A stretch of 64,000 nucleotides of DNA from Aculops lycopersici (taxonomy: Eukaryota > Arthropoda > Arachnida > Trombidiformes > Eriophyidae), in assembly GCA_015350385.1 (NCBI GenBank), contig WNKI01000004.1, forward strand, positions 1,009,820 through 1,073,819, in the 5' to 3' direction. Positions 25,201-33,616 of this stretch are shown in pieces. Below the pieces are notes generated by a model. That model was not told the origin of the DNA. It saw only the letters and a list, made by a program, of their open reading frames with translations, and made no database searches. Within the stretch, counting starts at the first letter, position 1, and every line of letters begins with the position of its first letter. A program made the position numbers and the translations under genes.

Positions 25201-26224
25201 TGAGCCATCAAACAAGCAATCGGATATCATACCTAAGCAAAAGTTTGAGCGGAGAACCTTGGAGGATTGCGCCGAGGAGTGTCACGAGAACGCGCTTGCC
25301 AAATTTATGAATCCATTTGACAGCAAGTTCACCTTTTGTGCTCTCGACTCTATGTGTCTACCAAATAGCGGTAGCTTTGAAAATCTAGACGAAGATCATG
25401 AATTGACTCATCAAAGTTTGGACCACTGCTATGTCTACCAGAAGCATCACACTCAATACTATAGCTCATTTCCCTTCGCTAGAATGATGGTTAAAAATCC
25501 TAATACCAACAGTGAGACAAGCCAAAAAACAAAAGCCTCTCCATCCTCGTCCTCGATGGTGAATCCATTTAATACTGAGCATACGAACAACTCAATATCA
25601 CGAGTTTTCAAGGGTCTCAATGCCGAGGAGTGCGCAAGGGATTGCAGTTTGTCGGGCAGCAAGTGTTTGGCATTTGATTCGTGTTCCTATAGTGCAAAAT
25701 TAACCCTGTGCATTCTATTCTCAATCAGAAGTCCAAGCGCCAAAATCAATCCGAAGTTTCCCCTGTTGACCGTAGAGAAAGATTATTACTCTGAATCCGA
25801 AAACACGTCCAATGGGGAAAACTCACGTGTTACTTTGGTTTCCAAGCCAGTATGCCAACATTACGCTTTGAAGGAAGAGTATTTTGAGATTAGACTGCAA
25901 CAAATGCTCGACGCATCGGCTAAACCAAATCGAGACCCGAAGATGGATGAAATGGAGGATCAAATTTTGAATGAGGATTCGAAGAAATCCGATGCAACTC
26001 AGGTGGTCGACGACGATAGTGGCCCGAGTTACAACAGGGGCTCATCGAGTTCACTTACTAATTTGATACTGTTTCTCACAGGTATTGTGTTTGGTGTTTT
26101 TTGTGTGCAGTATGGCCGACAAACAAGCATCTACCTGTTGGAGTTGATTCGCGAGAAACGGAGCCAGTACCATGCAAACCAGAGTTTGGGTAGACTGACG
26201 CTGACGAACAACATGGAATTGTGA
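22265..26224 (+). CDS. Large single-pass type I membrane protein with apple/PAN-like modules
   Basis: I chose ATG 22265 because it begins a clear signal peptide (MLPRTLLRCVPVFLLFSISC). The frame is open further upstream only from a non-ATG codon. The product is about 1319 residues with no intron. The first 700 or so residues form a large ectodomain without a family I recognise. A Ser/Asp repeat (SDSDSDSDSN type) lies near the middle. Three cysteine clusters follow (FRHCQLACQMDDYCASFSYC, LEDCAEECHEN and AEECARDCSLSGSKCLAFDSC); their spacing resembles PAN/apple modules. A hydrophobic helix at about residues 1263-1282 and a basic tail of roughly 37 residues end the protein. Apple-type ectodomains usually bind proteins or carbohydrate. 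A receptor or lipid-carrier-like role is possible but unproven. AATAAA at 26291-26296 would end the transcript. Confidence 0.8.
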   Translation: MLPRTLLRCVPVFLLFSISCALGLRLLKDQNHSSAQLLLRVSNSDDEQADNKQFKDYHVEEFIDRSRNRSSIVLSSDGQSAIYFNEYLYTGNTQGVMQIAERRLMVYEMGLAKCKSSTLGGWPLYPLRRLLVHMLPDILNVPPMIDLALGPSSLLIAVEENLESFQFKARQYSPTSLNYLDMFVRTVDENPSFPSDEFGDFYVKIMIHRVDRRPPAKDAPLSQILSSDPTSTKSIEIASITVCKLDSRNWANLDETQQPDETYDCDAKETLVHIDFIFNSQLEARSLIGSSLDSPRGPFYKDPFLPPVGIGCFDNDLRFSSLKQFSAPSQQLSAEYFITNGTRGSGYVAYDGHNALVRLDRFGRKNIFDLNQELTYHVSEFYPSSNVSELISDRSRNCIALASSYETFVSDETAMQRLIGIGVNGESPAHYLGSKMVDHTSYDVYELELKFNQPTPGQYNLPVLLEPIGYALPTKDLGTSIRFFVTYYVRDMKHKLFDDEKENQENTIKEPKFIELWRFEVAPKRRFLINRLTFTQFSWELDVIPYENPNEDLSQLFHLDKCVQERSQQMQLRFKIVPNSDTRGKTPLTALAANSNAIKAKVGQELSELLEIPRLSISHLELEPRKSGDLLVQARISDLIEGVEDTNLLGSMNLWDVFKVNKRILKMLGNRHTFLECQLDSLQYSKTNWMLHCRSVAACLLLERDGEVKKLFTDGNNGDGGGSDPSDSDSDSDSDSNSNSGKDSTKKQVVECLAYEINWASKPEGKHEASSEFEAKESAVSRLTENLYKMMFFKMDFHYQYFDESTGGWSDFHFDGFGRSAEVKPLNSDGILGSLDSKSALIGLRYMTNSEAPDTHNMNERIQLTKTIDPFRHCQLACQMDDYCASFSYCKKLNNEQEENDCVLSTVRLSGKRMQRLATKINKSPKDKEFEFKITSMLMSQVIRFKRNDRCSLHRKDMVASFKATPMIKSMIDNGIDPFEPSNKQSDIIPKQKFERRTLEDCAEECHENALAKFMNPFDSKFTFCALDSMCLPNSGSFENLDEDHELTHQSLDHCYVYQKHHTQYYSSFPFARMMVKNPNTNSETSQKTKASPSSSSMVNPFNTEHTNNSISRVFKGLNAEECARDCSLSGSKCLAFDSCSYSAKLTLCILFSIRSPSAKINPKFPLLTVEKDYYSESENTSNGENSRVTLVSKPVCQHYALKEEYFEIRLQQMLDASAKPNRDPKMDEMEDQILNEDSKKSDATQVVDDDSGPSYNRGSSSSLTNLILFLTGIVFGVFCVQYGRQTSIYLLELIREKRSQYHANQSLGRLTLTNNMEL

Positions 26225-26290
26225 TGTTTTTTTTTCTGACTTTGATTGTGTGTAGATAATAACAATAACAATGATGATATTAATAAGAAT

Positions 26291-26296
26291 AATAAA
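26291..26296 (+). terminator. Poly(A) signal AATAAA
   Basis: Hexamer 67 bases past the stop of the large apple-module membrane protein gene, within AATAATAAATAAAT. Confidence 0.6.
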
Positions 26297-26299
26297 TAA

Positions 26300-26989
26300 A
26301 TGAATGATTGGACCTCGGAGAATCAACTCCACCTGTTGTTAGTGAACTGTGCTGCCTCTGATGCACGCAAATGGAGACAAGATTTACAACCTCGGCAAAT
26401 ATTACATAACACATGCAGCGTCGCTAGGCACTCAGCTCGTCATTTAAGTGACTTGATCGAGGGGGTTGGTTGCTATCGGACCAACGACGTATCTCTGTTA
26501 GCTTTCCACCCGCCGGCAGCTAAGTCAATGCCAACTTTTCAATGTCAGCTTACGTGGGAAAAACAATTAACCTTTCACATGAAGAGAAAGGCAGGAAAGA
26601 GTAGAGTAAAGTAGGTAATCCCTTGGGATCATCATCCGCGCGAACTAACCCTGTGGCAGTTAAATCAGCTTACCTTTTACCTAATGATTAAGTGAGGAGC
26701 AGAGGGAATCATTCGAAGCGTCAACATGTTTATTTTGGTGTCGTTGTCGTCGTTGTCACCGTCGATATCGTTGTTGTTAGTCACCATTTATCATCTAATA
26801 AAAACTAAGGGTTGACTAGCAAACACTAGTCTTTGGTGGCCATGACAATCAAGATTTTTGCTGTACCCGAAACGTGATATTAGAGTTGAAATCAAACAAA
26901 AACACCAATAATAACAATAATAATTTACATGCTTTATTCGAAACTTTCCAATAAAACGGAAACTGAATATACCAAAACCAGCAACAAAC
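26300..26989. other. Intergenic region
   Basis: A 104-codon frame beginning at 26300 has no recognisable composition or domain, so I do not call it. A CCACCTGTTG motif lies at 26329-26338. Nothing else stands out apart from an AT-rich stretch before 26989. Confidence 0.5.
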
Positions 26990-27797
26990 ATGGCTTTCAA
27001 TCACTGGCCCAGTCTATTGCTTTCGCTGGCCATCCTCGTGGGCATCACCATTTGCTTCCGGCGACTTGATTATATGGCAATAAACGAGGTGAAGGCGTTA
27101 ATTTCTGTGATATTTGGCTTTGCAACTTCGTGTTTACTGTAAGTGTGCCTATTTATCTATTTCATGTATCATTTATTTATCAGAGATTCTAATAGAAACA
27201 AAGGATCTTTCAGAGGAAACTAACCAAATAAAATCTCCTCCTTTTCGACAACAATTCTCCAACAGTCTCAGTTTTATCTGGCTACTCCAGCGCCGGCACA
27301 ACATCGAACCATGGCACATGCAAAACTCACATGCAGCAGGTAATCTGATTGACGTGCCCAGTATGCATCCAGATGGAGTTCCAATTTCTAATAACGATAC
27401 ATGGGCAAATAGAGCGACAATAGCGACGGTTAGCTCGGCCGCAGCCACAATGTTGGATCAGCCACCGAACTACACTGATGCTCTGGCAAACTCAGAACCA
27501 GTAAAAGTCCATATGAAGACACAGGCAGCGCCACTTATTAGCTTGTGTCAGCGGCACTCCAGTGAGTTCAAAGGCAAAGTGATGGCCGACGATCATCAGG
27601 TAGGTCCAGCAAGAGAGTGTTGCATTTGTTTGAGCACACCGAGCAAGCAGCGGACCAGCGAAACAGGTGTCGATGCATTAGGGTTAACCTGTCAACAAGT
27701 GGAGGGGCGGAAGAGATCCTTTTGTCAGCTCGATGTTGGCCGCTTGCTATCTAGCTCGCCGCCCAAGTATCACGAGATAAGTCACAAATTTCAGTGA
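26990..27797 (+). CDS. Small two-helix membrane protein with two PPxY motifs (two exons)
   Basis: Predicted join is 26990-27138 plus 27266-27797. The ATG at 26990 opens a frame of 49 codons that meets a good donor (GTAAGT at 27139). An acceptor AACAG ending at 27265 keeps phase and joins a downstream open frame, giving 226 residues. The long downstream frame alone has no sensible ATG. Residues 7-24 and about 36-58 are hydrophobic helices with a short loop carrying Arg-Arg and Asp. The C-terminal tail of about 165 residues is polar, with PPNY (in QPPNYTDAL) and PPKY (in SSPPKYHEI), both PPxY motifs that bind WW domains of Nedd4-type ubiquitin ligases. It also holds a small cysteine cluster (ECCICL). 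Membrane proteins with this layout act as Nedd4 adaptors (NDFIP, Commissureless), but I see no clear homology to either. Confidence 0.55.
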
Positions 27798-28173
27798 AGC
27801 AAAATGAGTAGTCGCTAAGCGACACGTAAATACACACTGCAGGTTTTCAGAGGAGAGCGATGAAACTTGACTCCTAGACAAATTGGCACGAGAAACGCAG
27901 TCTTTCTCAATGAGACCCCAAATATTATAACAAATCAAAGTTAATTTTAATCTATTGGTGATTGTTTATTTATCGATATGACTAGAAAGGAAGTCGGAAT
28001 ACTTGAAATATTTACACACTCTCTGTACATAAACACATTTTTACGCATACACATTTACAACCTGAGGCGGTCACTGCCACTTGTTGATTGATTCGACTCC
28101 TGAAGATTTTTTCCTCTTAATAACTACTAAAAATTTGACCTCTTTCATCTGTTGTTCTATGATAAGTGATAGA
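27798..28173. other. Convergent intergenic region with minus-strand poly(A) signal
   Basis: Between the PPxY gene and MIOX, whose 3' ends face each other. TTTATT at 27965-27970 reads AATAAA on the minus strand and is a plausible MIOX poly(A) signal. A CCACTTGTTG motif lies at 28077-28086. Confidence 0.5.
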
Positions 28174-29154
28174 TCACCAGCTCAGTTTACCTGGAATGTA
28201 CTTGTCAATTAATCCTTGGTAATAGGGAATCAAGGCCTCAATGTCCGGCACTTCCTCTGATTTTGTGTATAGATCAAACTTGTTAAATTCGCGAATGTAA
28301 TCAAGAGCCTTTAGGTCGTCGTCGTTGCATAGGTGCATGTAGTCGCCACCTGTGTGCCATGGATAGAAAGAGTGCAATCTGATTATTCTAATTGCCTCCT
28401 CAGGTAACTTGCATTGTGGATGGTTTTGTAGCACCAGTGCCATGTACTCGTCGTGGCCCCAACTGAAGAGGACATTGTCAAGTCCACAATTTGGCGAGTA
28501 GATGCCGTACTTCGAGTTGTACCTGGGATTTTTTAAATCCGGATTCTCGAGGAAGGAGTTTTCGCGATAAACAATGCTATCGGCAAAGGCGCAGCCAACA
28601 ACAAACGTATCGCCCACCACAGCCCATTGCTCCTCGCCCCATAAGGCCATCACCTTGCCCAGGTCGTGAATGAGTCCCGTTAGATGGAACCAATCTTGGT
28701 CGGGATGGGTAGCTCTAATCCTCTCGGCCGTTTGAAAGGCATGGACAATGTTTGGCAGGTCGCAATCTGGGTCACTCTCGTCCACTAAGGAGTTGAGCTT
28801 AACCAATGCCTCCATTATGGTCAATTTTGCATGATTAAATTTGGTCCACTTGTTGATTCTTCGTCTCACAAAGTCCACCGTTTGATTCTTGTGCATTTGG
28901 TAGTAGGTGCGCTTAACTCGCTTTTGAATGTAACACTCCTCCTCCTCGCTGTACCTGCGGAACTCCTCCAACTCCTTGCCGTTGGTCTCTGGCCGGAAGT
29001 GCTCGCTCGGGTCCAAGATGAAGACGCTCGGCGGATTGCTCTCCTCGTCGCTGGCGTTTGGCGGCGACGACGAGTTGGCCGATCGAGTGTCTTGCTCCTC
29101 GTCGGAGTCGTAGTTTTGATTTTGATTTTGAAAGTCGTAAATCATTGAAGCCAT
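28174..29154 (-). CDS. Miox: Myo-inositol oxygenase
   Basis: The enzyme splits myo-inositol with O2 to D-glucuronate, the first step of inositol catabolism, in the cytosol. It uses a diiron centre in an HD-domain fold. The 326 residues match the family along the whole core. All six expected iron ligands can be placed by motif: H138 (VHAF), H163 and D164 (LIHDLGK), H234 (SWGHDEY), H261 (LHSFYPWH) and D294 (NKFDLYTK). The C-terminus (YYQGLIDKYIPGKLSW) is nearly the vertebrate ending. The protein is about 40 residues longer than vertebrate MIOX (285), owing to an acidic Ser/Asp/Glu/Asn-rich N-terminus. The frame is uninterrupted. A minus-strand TATA box lies about 150 bases upstream. Glucuronate supply for UDP-sugars or detoxification is the likely physiological role. 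Confidence 0.97.
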   Translation of the reverse strand: MASMIYDFQNQNQNYDSDEEQDTRSANSSSPPNASDEESNPPSVFILDPSEHFRPETNGKELEEFRRYSEEEECYIQKRVKRTYYQMHKNQTVDFVRRRINKWTKFNHAKLTIMEALVKLNSLVDESDPDCDLPNIVHAFQTAERIRATHPDQDWFHLTGLIHDLGKVMALWGEEQWAVVGDTFVVGCAFADSIVYRENSFLENPDLKNPRYNSKYGIYSPNCGLDNVLFSWGHDEYMALVLQNHPQCKLPEEAIRIIRLHSFYPWHTGGDYMHLCNDDDLKALDYIREFNKFDLYTKSEEVPDIEALIPYYQGLIDKYIPGKLSW

Positions 29155-29293
29155 TTTGTGTGATACTTGATGGTATGAAGTTGGATAAAATGTGAATATT
29201 GATTGGTTGTTCTTGTTGTCGTTCGTTGTTCGGATTAAACTATTTGGAGTTTGGTCCTAGAAACTTTTTCTTCGATACCTCAAAACACAAAGT

Positions 29294-29322
29294 GTCGGAG
29301 TTTATATACCCGAAACTCCGAC
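29294..29322 (-). promoter_or_regulatory. MIOX promoter: TATA box embedded in a perfect inverted repeat
   Basis: On the minus strand GGTATATAAA covers 29310-29301, about 150 bases upstream of the MIOX ATG. The TATA element is flanked by a perfect 10-base inverted repeat: GTCGGAGTTT at 29294-29303 and AAACTCCGAC at 29313-29322, with a 9-base spacer. Confidence 0.7.
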
Positions 29323-30583
29323 TACCCTGACGCTACAAGATCATTGTAACCGTCATAATCGAGGTGAGATATTAAATCTCGCTAAGATACCAGATGACAA
29401 TCGAGACGAGCAGTCAGATTGTTAGAAGCTGAAGAGATCTCTTGAGATTGAGGGTGAAAAGAATCATCTTATCCTTCTGCTGCTGTGGCCGCAGTGGTAG
29501 TTCAAGCAGCACCAACCTGTTGATGATTATGCCGAGGGGACAGAACTCCGGCGACGACTCTGTGGCTTACGAGAGCGAGGTGATTGCTCCATCAATCAAT
29601 GCAAAATCAACCAAATGACACGTCAACTATCTTGGCGCCATCTTGGCGTCGAGTCCTCGGGGCCGTTAATTGTTGTTGCTAGATTAACGAGATTTTATCT
29701 TATTTCTTGAAGGGAAAATTGTAAGATATCGCCTGAGATCTGCGCACTTAGATTAGATGATTTGTTGCAACTTTCAAAACCTTGCTGCTGGGGAAGCCAC
29801 GTGTAACAATGGCTTATTGTAACAACCTATTGTTGATTAGTGAAGTACCCCAGAATTTGAAGAGATCTCTTGTCTGCACCTCTTAAATTTGTTAGGCCAC
29901 TAGATTTATCAAATAACCAACTATTCTAAAGATCACAATACCACATCGGCAATAAGTCCCATAAGCCATTAGTCATGATTCGTAAAGATCAGATAACTTG
30001 TAACACTTTGCACCCAGATATCAACCGAAACAATGAAATCAAATCCAATTCAAGCCACCAGTCAGTAAATAAATAAATAAACAAACAAACAGTAAGATCA
30101 TGACATGGAGATAGAGATTTAAACAATGGTGAAAAGCTATATGGCAATGGATCATAGATCTTACAATGACTTGCAGTATCTTGGACATCTAACAGAATAA
30201 CATCTTGGTTTTTGTATTTGTATTTGTATTTGTCTCTGTCTCTGTCGTCGTCGCTGTCATCGTCACCTTGACGTATACAGTGTTTTTATCACTGGCAATA
30301 TGATGAGATTACAATTGGCGCCACTTGTTGCTACAGTAACTGAGCATCAAGGTTCGAATGTAGATGCTTTCTCTGATTTCTTAAGTACGATGGCACCGGA
30401 AATTAGTGCATACGCAGACAAAATTACGGTCGTAAACAAACAAACAACTATCGCTTGGCCGCAGGTAAAAAAGCACAGGTAACATGGGGCGAAACTAAGG
30501 TTTGTTTAGGTTACTTGAGAATCTAAGACAAGGTATACTATCATGATAATCCGATTTTTATAAAGTCTGGTTATTAGAAAACG
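29323..30583. other. Intergenic region between MIOX and a six-Cys membrane protein gene
   Basis: Contains CAACCTGTTG at 29513-29522 and CCACTTGTTG at 30321-30330, a short TTTGTA repeat near 30210-30235 and a weak 60-codon frame at 30300-30482 that I do not call. TATAAA at 30559-30564 is close to the next gene. Confidence 0.5.
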
Positions 30584-31459
30584 ATGAGAAGTCGATATTT
30601 GATCATTGTAGCATACATTTGCATCTCATTCATCTCACCAACACACCATGTCACGCACAAATTTGCTATGGACCTGCCCGTTCTCCAGAGAGGGTATCCA
30701 CCCTTTGACAATTTCATAGAGGAGGCGTTCTTTGAAAAGAGATGCGGCATCAACGAAACTCATTCTAGTTTCTACAAGTGGTGCATTGATCCCTTGGCGG
30801 GACAACCCAGTAACTGGACTAAATGTGAGGGTTTATCCAGGCAAGAAGATTTACCTTGCGAGGTAAAAGTAACCTTCTTCGATTATGTCAGAAACAGTCT
30901 GCGTCCCAGGTACGCTTCTGTTAATGAAGATAAACACAATGTATCACAAGAGATCCCTCCAAGACCGAAAATTGATAAGCACCCAACTATATTACATTAC
31001 GCAGCCAGATGCACATATCGCGATACCCATCAGGGCTTTTGGAAAATGAATATAACAATCAAAGAGAAAGAGTTCAAGAGGATTACCGAAATTTGTTTCA
31101 ACGAATTCTATGGCATCCAGCCGCCTGCTACGCTAGCTTGGTTGCTCATACTGATCGCAGTTATTGTTATTATGACGGCTTGCATTGCCTTTTTCATCTT
31201 TTGGAAGTTCTTCCTTTCCTCGATACCTCAAAATAACACACTAGAAGCGGATTCCAAGGTTGACGCTGTTAAAAACTCGGACATTCAGTCATTCGAGGTA
31301 TTAAGTCCGTTGTCTCAAGCAACAACTGAACGAAAACTTTCTACGGGAAATGAGAGTAAGATGAAGAAATCTAAAAGCCGACAAGAATCTCCTGTAAAAA
31401 CTCCAAGATCTGCAAGCTTTTCGAGTCCGCCTAGGTACTCGTCTAGCGCCAACAGATAG
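30584..31459 (+). CDS. Six-cysteine type I membrane protein, paralogue A
   Basis: The 291-residue product has an N-terminal signal sequence (about residues 1-20), an ectodomain with exactly six cysteines, one transmembrane helix (about residues 183-208, LAWLLILIAVIVIM) and a Ser/Lys-rich tail ending in SPPRYSSSANR. Cysteine contexts are KRCG, YKWC, TKCEG, LPCEV, ARC and EIC. The blocks SFYKWC, TKCEGL and ITxxC-(F/Y)xExYG are shared with the minus-strand gene at 34731-35798, so the two are paralogues about 4 kb apart in opposite orientation. I do not recognise the family outside this window. TATAAA at 30559 lies only about 20 bases before the ATG, so either the leader is very short, the TATA is not used, or translation begins at a later ATG such as 30668. 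No catalytic motif is visible; ligand binding or adhesion is a guess. Confidence 0.8.
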   Translation: MRSRYLIIVAYICISFISPTHHVTHKFAMDLPVLQRGYPPFDNFIEEAFFEKRCGINETHSSFYKWCIDPLAGQPSNWTKCEGLSRQEDLPCEVKVTFFDYVRNSLRPRYASVNEDKHNVSQEIPPRPKIDKHPTILHYAARCTYRDTHQGFWKMNITIKEKEFKRITEICFNEFYGIQPPATLAWLLILIAVIVIMTACIAFFIFWKFFLSSIPQNNTLEADSKVDAVKNSDIQSFEVLSPLSQATTERKLSTGNESKMKKSKSRQESPVKTPRSASFSSPPRYSSSANR

Positions 31460-31619
31460 TTTTATCGTCGCCAATTAGTGTGAGGGACGAAAATTGATTG
31501 AGAGTGTGAAATGATTTAATTAATATCCTGGATGAAAATGTGTATGATCTGATTCGATCGATTCGTTTGTTTGCATGCTTGCTTGCTTATATGTTTGTCT
31601 ACTTTAGCTTATGGCTCAT

Positions 31620-33023
31620 TCATATAACCATTGGTGGCTCAATACTGTTGTTAATGACCCCTTGAGTTGACGCCTTGGTGGCCTTGGTGTGGGAGGCTAT
31701 CTGCTTCTGCATTGCAACTAGCTTAGCCTGTAGCTCACTCATCCTTTCAGCATGTTGCTTCGTCATACTACTAATCTTCTCTCTGAGCTCCCTCTGCTCG
31801 CGGGCATTCGTTGATTTCAAATCGGCAATCTGTCTATCTTTGCCCAGTAAATCCCTCTCTTTTATCTGTATCTTCTTATTCAATTGAGCCACTTGATCCT
31901 TGAGCTGGCCTACTAGAGTTGACAGGTCGTTTCCGTGTGGGTCACTTAGGTTCGAGGTAGTGGTGGTTGTGGAGGTTGTCAGTGATGACATTGAAGGCAT
32001 GCTAGTGTTGGTAAGCTGATGTCCGTTTGACGAGCCCGATAGGCCGTCCAGTCTTGCTTTCTTGCTAGTAGAGTCGCGATGATGACCGCCACTACTACTG
32101 TGATGGTGATGGTGCTGATTTGAAGATGAAGAGTTTAATTGATTATGATGATGGTGGTGGTCCGAATGTCTATGTGATGAGGAGCGATGTCCATGGTGCG
32201 AGGAGGAGGATTGATTTGAGGTATTATTGGGTGCCGCTGCCGAGTTCGATGTGCCCGATGCAGCATTAGCATTGTTGCTATTGTTGTTGTTTGAAGAGGA
32301 AGACGTGTGATTTGTGGTGATCGCGTTTGATAACGAGCTTCGTGCTTGATGTCCATTATTATGGCTTGATGATGAATGGTGATTATGATGGTGTCGGCTA
32401 CTCGACGACTTTCCGTGCGAGTCGCCACCATTACCGGCGGCAGCGGCTGCTGCCGCCGCCGCTGCGTTTGCGGAATTCAGTCTATGGCTAGCGTAGGTCA
32501 ATGAGGTAGAGGATGATGATTTTAAAAGAGCTTCCTTCTGTCTTGCCTTCGCTAGGGTTCGCTTATAAGTTATGGTGCAGAGCCAACAAAGTAACTTGCC
32601 ATCCACCTTCTTCTTACTCTCAGGATCCTTTCGATCAAAGGCGCTCTTCGAGTTGCAATTCTCACATTTCAATGGCGATCCATACTTTTTCTCTGAATTG
32701 GTGCACCTCTGACATTTTGTTCCAATAAAAGCGGCTATTATGTTACAGTAGGCACATGGGCCCGGTTTTCCGTGTTGCGCTTGAAGTTGCTCACATTTTT
32801 GACAAATTGATGATTGTCTAGAATTGTTGTTCTTGCTGTTTACAGAGTTTGCTTGATCTAATTGAAATTCATTCCTACAATAGTTACATGTCTTGAAGGA
32901 ACCTCGGCAATTTTTACATAATTGGTGTCCTTGAGATAGTTCCTCGAATGGATGCCGACTATTGCACCTGGTGCAAGCAAATAGCGGCACTCCGTCGGCA
33001 CTAGCAAAAGTCGTATGGGACAT
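31620..33023 (-). CDS. Fam76: FAM76 family protein
   Basis: The product has 467 residues and no intron. Residues 1-160 match FAM76A/B strongly. They include ACTRCNSRHPFEELSQGHQLC, the unchanged stretch CNIIAAFIGTKCQRCTNSEK (in FAM76B too) and KKVDGKLLCWLCTITYKR, with many CxxC pairs that probably bind zinc. The middle (about residues 175-340) is low-complexity Ser/Asn/His, including several His runs. The His tract of vertebrate FAM76B directs it to nuclear speckles, so a nuclear location is likely. The C-terminus (about residues 365-450) is a long heptad coiled coil, as in the family. The biochemical role is poorly known; vertebrate FAM76B has been linked to inflammatory RNA processing. The gene is divergent from the orphan coiled-coil gene at 33617. 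Confidence 0.95.
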   Translation of the reverse strand: MSHTTFASADGVPLFACTRCNSRHPFEELSQGHQLCKNCRGSFKTCNYCRNEFQLDQANSVNSKNNNSRQSSICQKCEQLQAQHGKPGPCAYCNIIAAFIGTKCQRCTNSEKKYGSPLKCENCNSKSAFDRKDPESKKKVDGKLLCWLCTITYKRTLAKARQKEALLKSSSSTSLTYASHRLNSANAAAAAAAAAAGNGGDSHGKSSSSRHHHNHHSSSSHNNGHQARSSLSNAITTNHTSSSSNNNNSNNANAASGTSNSAAAPNNTSNQSSSSHHGHRSSSHRHSDHHHHHNQLNSSSSNQHHHHHSSSGGHHRDSTSKKARLDGLSGSSNGHQLTNTSMPSMSSLTTSTTTTTSNLSDPHGNDLSTLVGQLKDQVAQLNKKIQIKERDLLGKDRQIADLKSTNAREQRELREKISSMTKQHAERMSELQAKLVAMQKQIASHTKATKASTQGVINNSIEPPMVI

Positions 33024-33616
33024 CTTGTTTGCAAATGTTTCTTCAATTAATTCTTGATAGCTGGCTCAGTTGGTTAGTCCAATATTAAATGAGAGTTACC
33101 CTAGTTTTCTTATAGGGTAGTTAAAGTGATCATTTAATTATAACAATAAATAGATAATGTATATTTATACATGCGAAATAGGAAATTGCAAAATATACAG
33201 GTCTGTTTTCTGGGTTAATCCTGTACAATATTCACCACCAATGGCTCTCATGCACTTTGCTTTGGTTTGGTAGCGGTGGCATCGAAGGCAGAGCACCACC
33301 AAGTCGAGTGCCATTGACTTTGCATGTGAAGCAAGTGAGTCAGCGAGAATAATGTCTGTTGAAAGTTAGTTCAAAGAGCGCGCTGTTGGTGGCGCTCATC
33401 ACGCTTAGAATCCTCCATGCGATTCTCTCATGCTCGTCGAGGGAAAGAAAACTTTTTTCGGCTTTTTACCGAGAGGATTTGTTTACATTCTCTTCAATGA
33501 CCAAATCCATTGTGTCAGTCAATGAATAACTGACTTGATTTTATTCATTTGCCTATCTACTCAATTAACTCTCTTAAATTACTTAATACTAATTGATCTC
33601 GGTTAAGTTCATCACT
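33024..33616. other. Divergent promoter region between FAM76 and the orphan coiled-coil gene
   Basis: About 590 bases separate the two divergent start codons. The left half is AT-rich. No TATA box at the expected distance, no motif cluster and no open frame are evident. Confidence 0.4.

Noticed and set aside
26300..26614. 104-codon plus-strand frame
   Set aside because: Starts with ATG but has no signal, domain or compositional support and overlaps the poly(A) signal of the previous gene.
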